From Desulfovibrio ferrophilus (GTDB lineage: Bacteria; Desulfobacterota; Desulfovibrionia; Desulfovibrionales; Desulfovibrionaceae), in the NCBI RefSeq assembly GCF_003966735.1, contig NZ_AP017378.1, forward strand, positions 2,624,905-2,688,904: a stretch of 64,000 nt of DNA. Direction: 5' to 3'. Position 1 is the stretch's first letter. The number at the start of each line of letters is the position of its first letter. The notes beneath the pieces were generated by a model that had not been told where the DNA came from, ran no database searches, and saw only the letters and a list, made by a program, of their open reading frames with translations. Of the stretch, positions 63,172 to 64,000 are shown one piece after another. The translations under genes and the position numbers were made by a program.

Positions 63172-64000
63172 CTAAGTGGAACGCAATGCGCGAAAACTGA
63201 CCAACCGCTGGCGCTGTTCGTCCCACAGATTCAGGAACAGGGATTTCAGGCTCTTACGCAGGGTCAGCGGTGTGACCTCCTGCAAGGCGGGTATCTCGTC
63301 GTAACATTCCTGAAGCCGATAATTGGGGATGCGCGGCAGCAGGTGATGCACATGGTGCAGCCCGATATTGCCAGTGATCCACTGCAGGACCTTGGGCAGC
63401 TTGTAGTACGAGCAGCCCTTCATGGCCGCCACCAGCGGGTCCCATTCTTCGTGACGTGCCCAGTAGCCACCCTCGAACTGGTGCTGCACATAGAATAGCC
63501 AGACGCCCAGTGTGCCGGCAGTCAGCATCACTGCGGACTGGATCAACAGATAGGCCTTCCACCCCACAGTCAGCCCCCCGATTCCGATCATGACCAGAAT
63601 CAAGGCATTGGTGATATTCACGCTACGCCGCTCGCTGGCCCCCTGGCCCTTCACATACAGCCGGTTAAGAACCAAAAACTGGTAGGCCGGCCCCACCCCC
63701 AGGAACACGAAAGGATTTCGAAACAGGCGATATCCCAGCCGCCTGTACCAGGGAGAGGCCCTGTATTCCTCTACGGTCAGGGTCCAGATATCTCCCACTC
63801 CGCGCCTGTCCAGGTCCCCATACGTTCCATGATGCACCAGATGTGCCCGCCCCCAGGAATCGAACGGAGTGAAGGTCAACGCCCCCGTCAGGTAGCCCAC
63901 GATGCGGTTGCCCCGGCGGGAAGGGAGAAACGAGCTGTGAGTGCAGTCATGAAAGAAGATGAACAGTCGGACCAGCAATCCGGCTGCAATGGCAACGGGC
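63172..64000 (-). CDS. fatty acid desaturase, C-terminal part (5' end beyond window)
   Basis: At least 276 residues are visible, and the frame stays open to the window end, so the start is missing. The three histidine boxes of membrane di-iron desaturases are present: HDCTH, HLVHH and HHVHH, with several hydrophobic segments between (VMLTAGTLGVWLFYVQHQFE). It should introduce a double bond in membrane lipid acyl chains (acyl-lipid, omega-6-like type) or modify a similar substrate. It is convergent with the RhtB-type gene. Use of O2 by this enzyme class is noteworthy for a presumed anaerobe. Confidence 0.9.
   Translation of the reverse strand, partial: PVAIAAGLLVRLFIFFHDCTHSSFLPSRRGNRIVGYLTGALTFTPFDSWGRAHLVHHGTYGDLDRRGVGDIWTLTVEEYRASPWYRRLGYRLFRNPFVFLGVGPAYQFLVLNRLYVKGQGASERRSVNITNALILVMIGIGGLTVGWKAYLLIQSAVMLTAGTLGVWLFYVQHQFEGGYWARHEEWDPLVAAMKGCSYYKLPKVLQWITGNIGLHHVHHLLPRIPNYRLQECYDEIPALQEVTPLTLRKSLKSLFLNLWDEQRQRLVSFRALRST

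Overview
The window reads as one continuous, GC-rich, gene-dense bacterial chromosome segment. It most resembles a Desulfovibrionales-type sulfate-reducing deltaproteobacterium. The indicators are a large heterodisulfide-reductase-like (Hdr) flavin/iron-sulfur locus, many two-component systems with NtrC-type sigma-54 activators, a haem-type (CXXCH) Tll0287-like sensor kinase, and a polyamine operon using the carboxyspermidine route. The taxon is inferred from gene content; no rRNA or other phylogenetic marker is present. I saw no tRNA, rRNA, CRISPR array or complete insertion sequence.

Layout. 1-14 kb: 5' end of a chemoreceptor gene (minus), a LytTR regulator with a degenerate receiver, acetyl-CoA synthetase, a binding-protein/histidine-kinase pair, a Tim44-like protein, a small parvulin, an NSS sodium symporter with a 30-residue partner peptide, an HD-GYP response regulator, a universal stress protein and a 5'-nucleotidase lipoprotein. 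14-22 kb: a CXXCH sensor kinase with its sigma-54 activator, an orphan solute-binding protein, and a PAS-GAF-PAS-GGDEF-EAL protein. 22-32.5 kb: glnS, a five-gene peptide ABC transporter (minus) divergent from an M20 peptidase, and an EEP-family nuclease. 32.7-35.2 kb: an IlvH-like ACT protein with phosphate butyryltransferase and butyrate kinase. 35.7-40.9 kb: arginine decarboxylase, carboxyspermidine dehydrogenase, carboxyspermidine decarboxylase and agmatinase, which together take arginine plus aspartate semialdehyde to spermidine. 41-44 kb: CheR, an HDOD protein and a CheX-like protein. 44-47.3 kb: a hybrid kinase and NtrC-type regulator (minus).

47.7-57.6 kb is the most unusual part. A small transposase-type HTH gene is followed by hdrA, mvhD, an FrhB-like Fe-S flavoprotein, a 1141-residue double HdrA, hdrC, hdrB and a tandem universal stress protein. 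The double HdrA carries an extra segment of about 125 residues that reads as a complete CheY-like receiver domain. It sits exactly where the single HdrA of the same operon has none. No hydrogenase or formate dehydrogenase catalytic subunit is nearby, so the electron donor is unknown. Repeated TCTTG-N5-CAAGA inverted repeats lie in the divergent promoter region.

58-64 kb: a CYTH protein, then an amino-acid-export island (EamA, AraC regulator, ArgO/LysE-like exporter divergent from an ArgP-like LysR regulator, second LysE/RhtB exporter), and a fatty acid desaturase cut by the window end.

Two diverged copies of one intergenic element, at about 35.35 kb and 59.8 kb, share a CGTA-N6-TACG palindrome and a downstream 21-base block. 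Most convergent gene ends have clear hairpin terminators.
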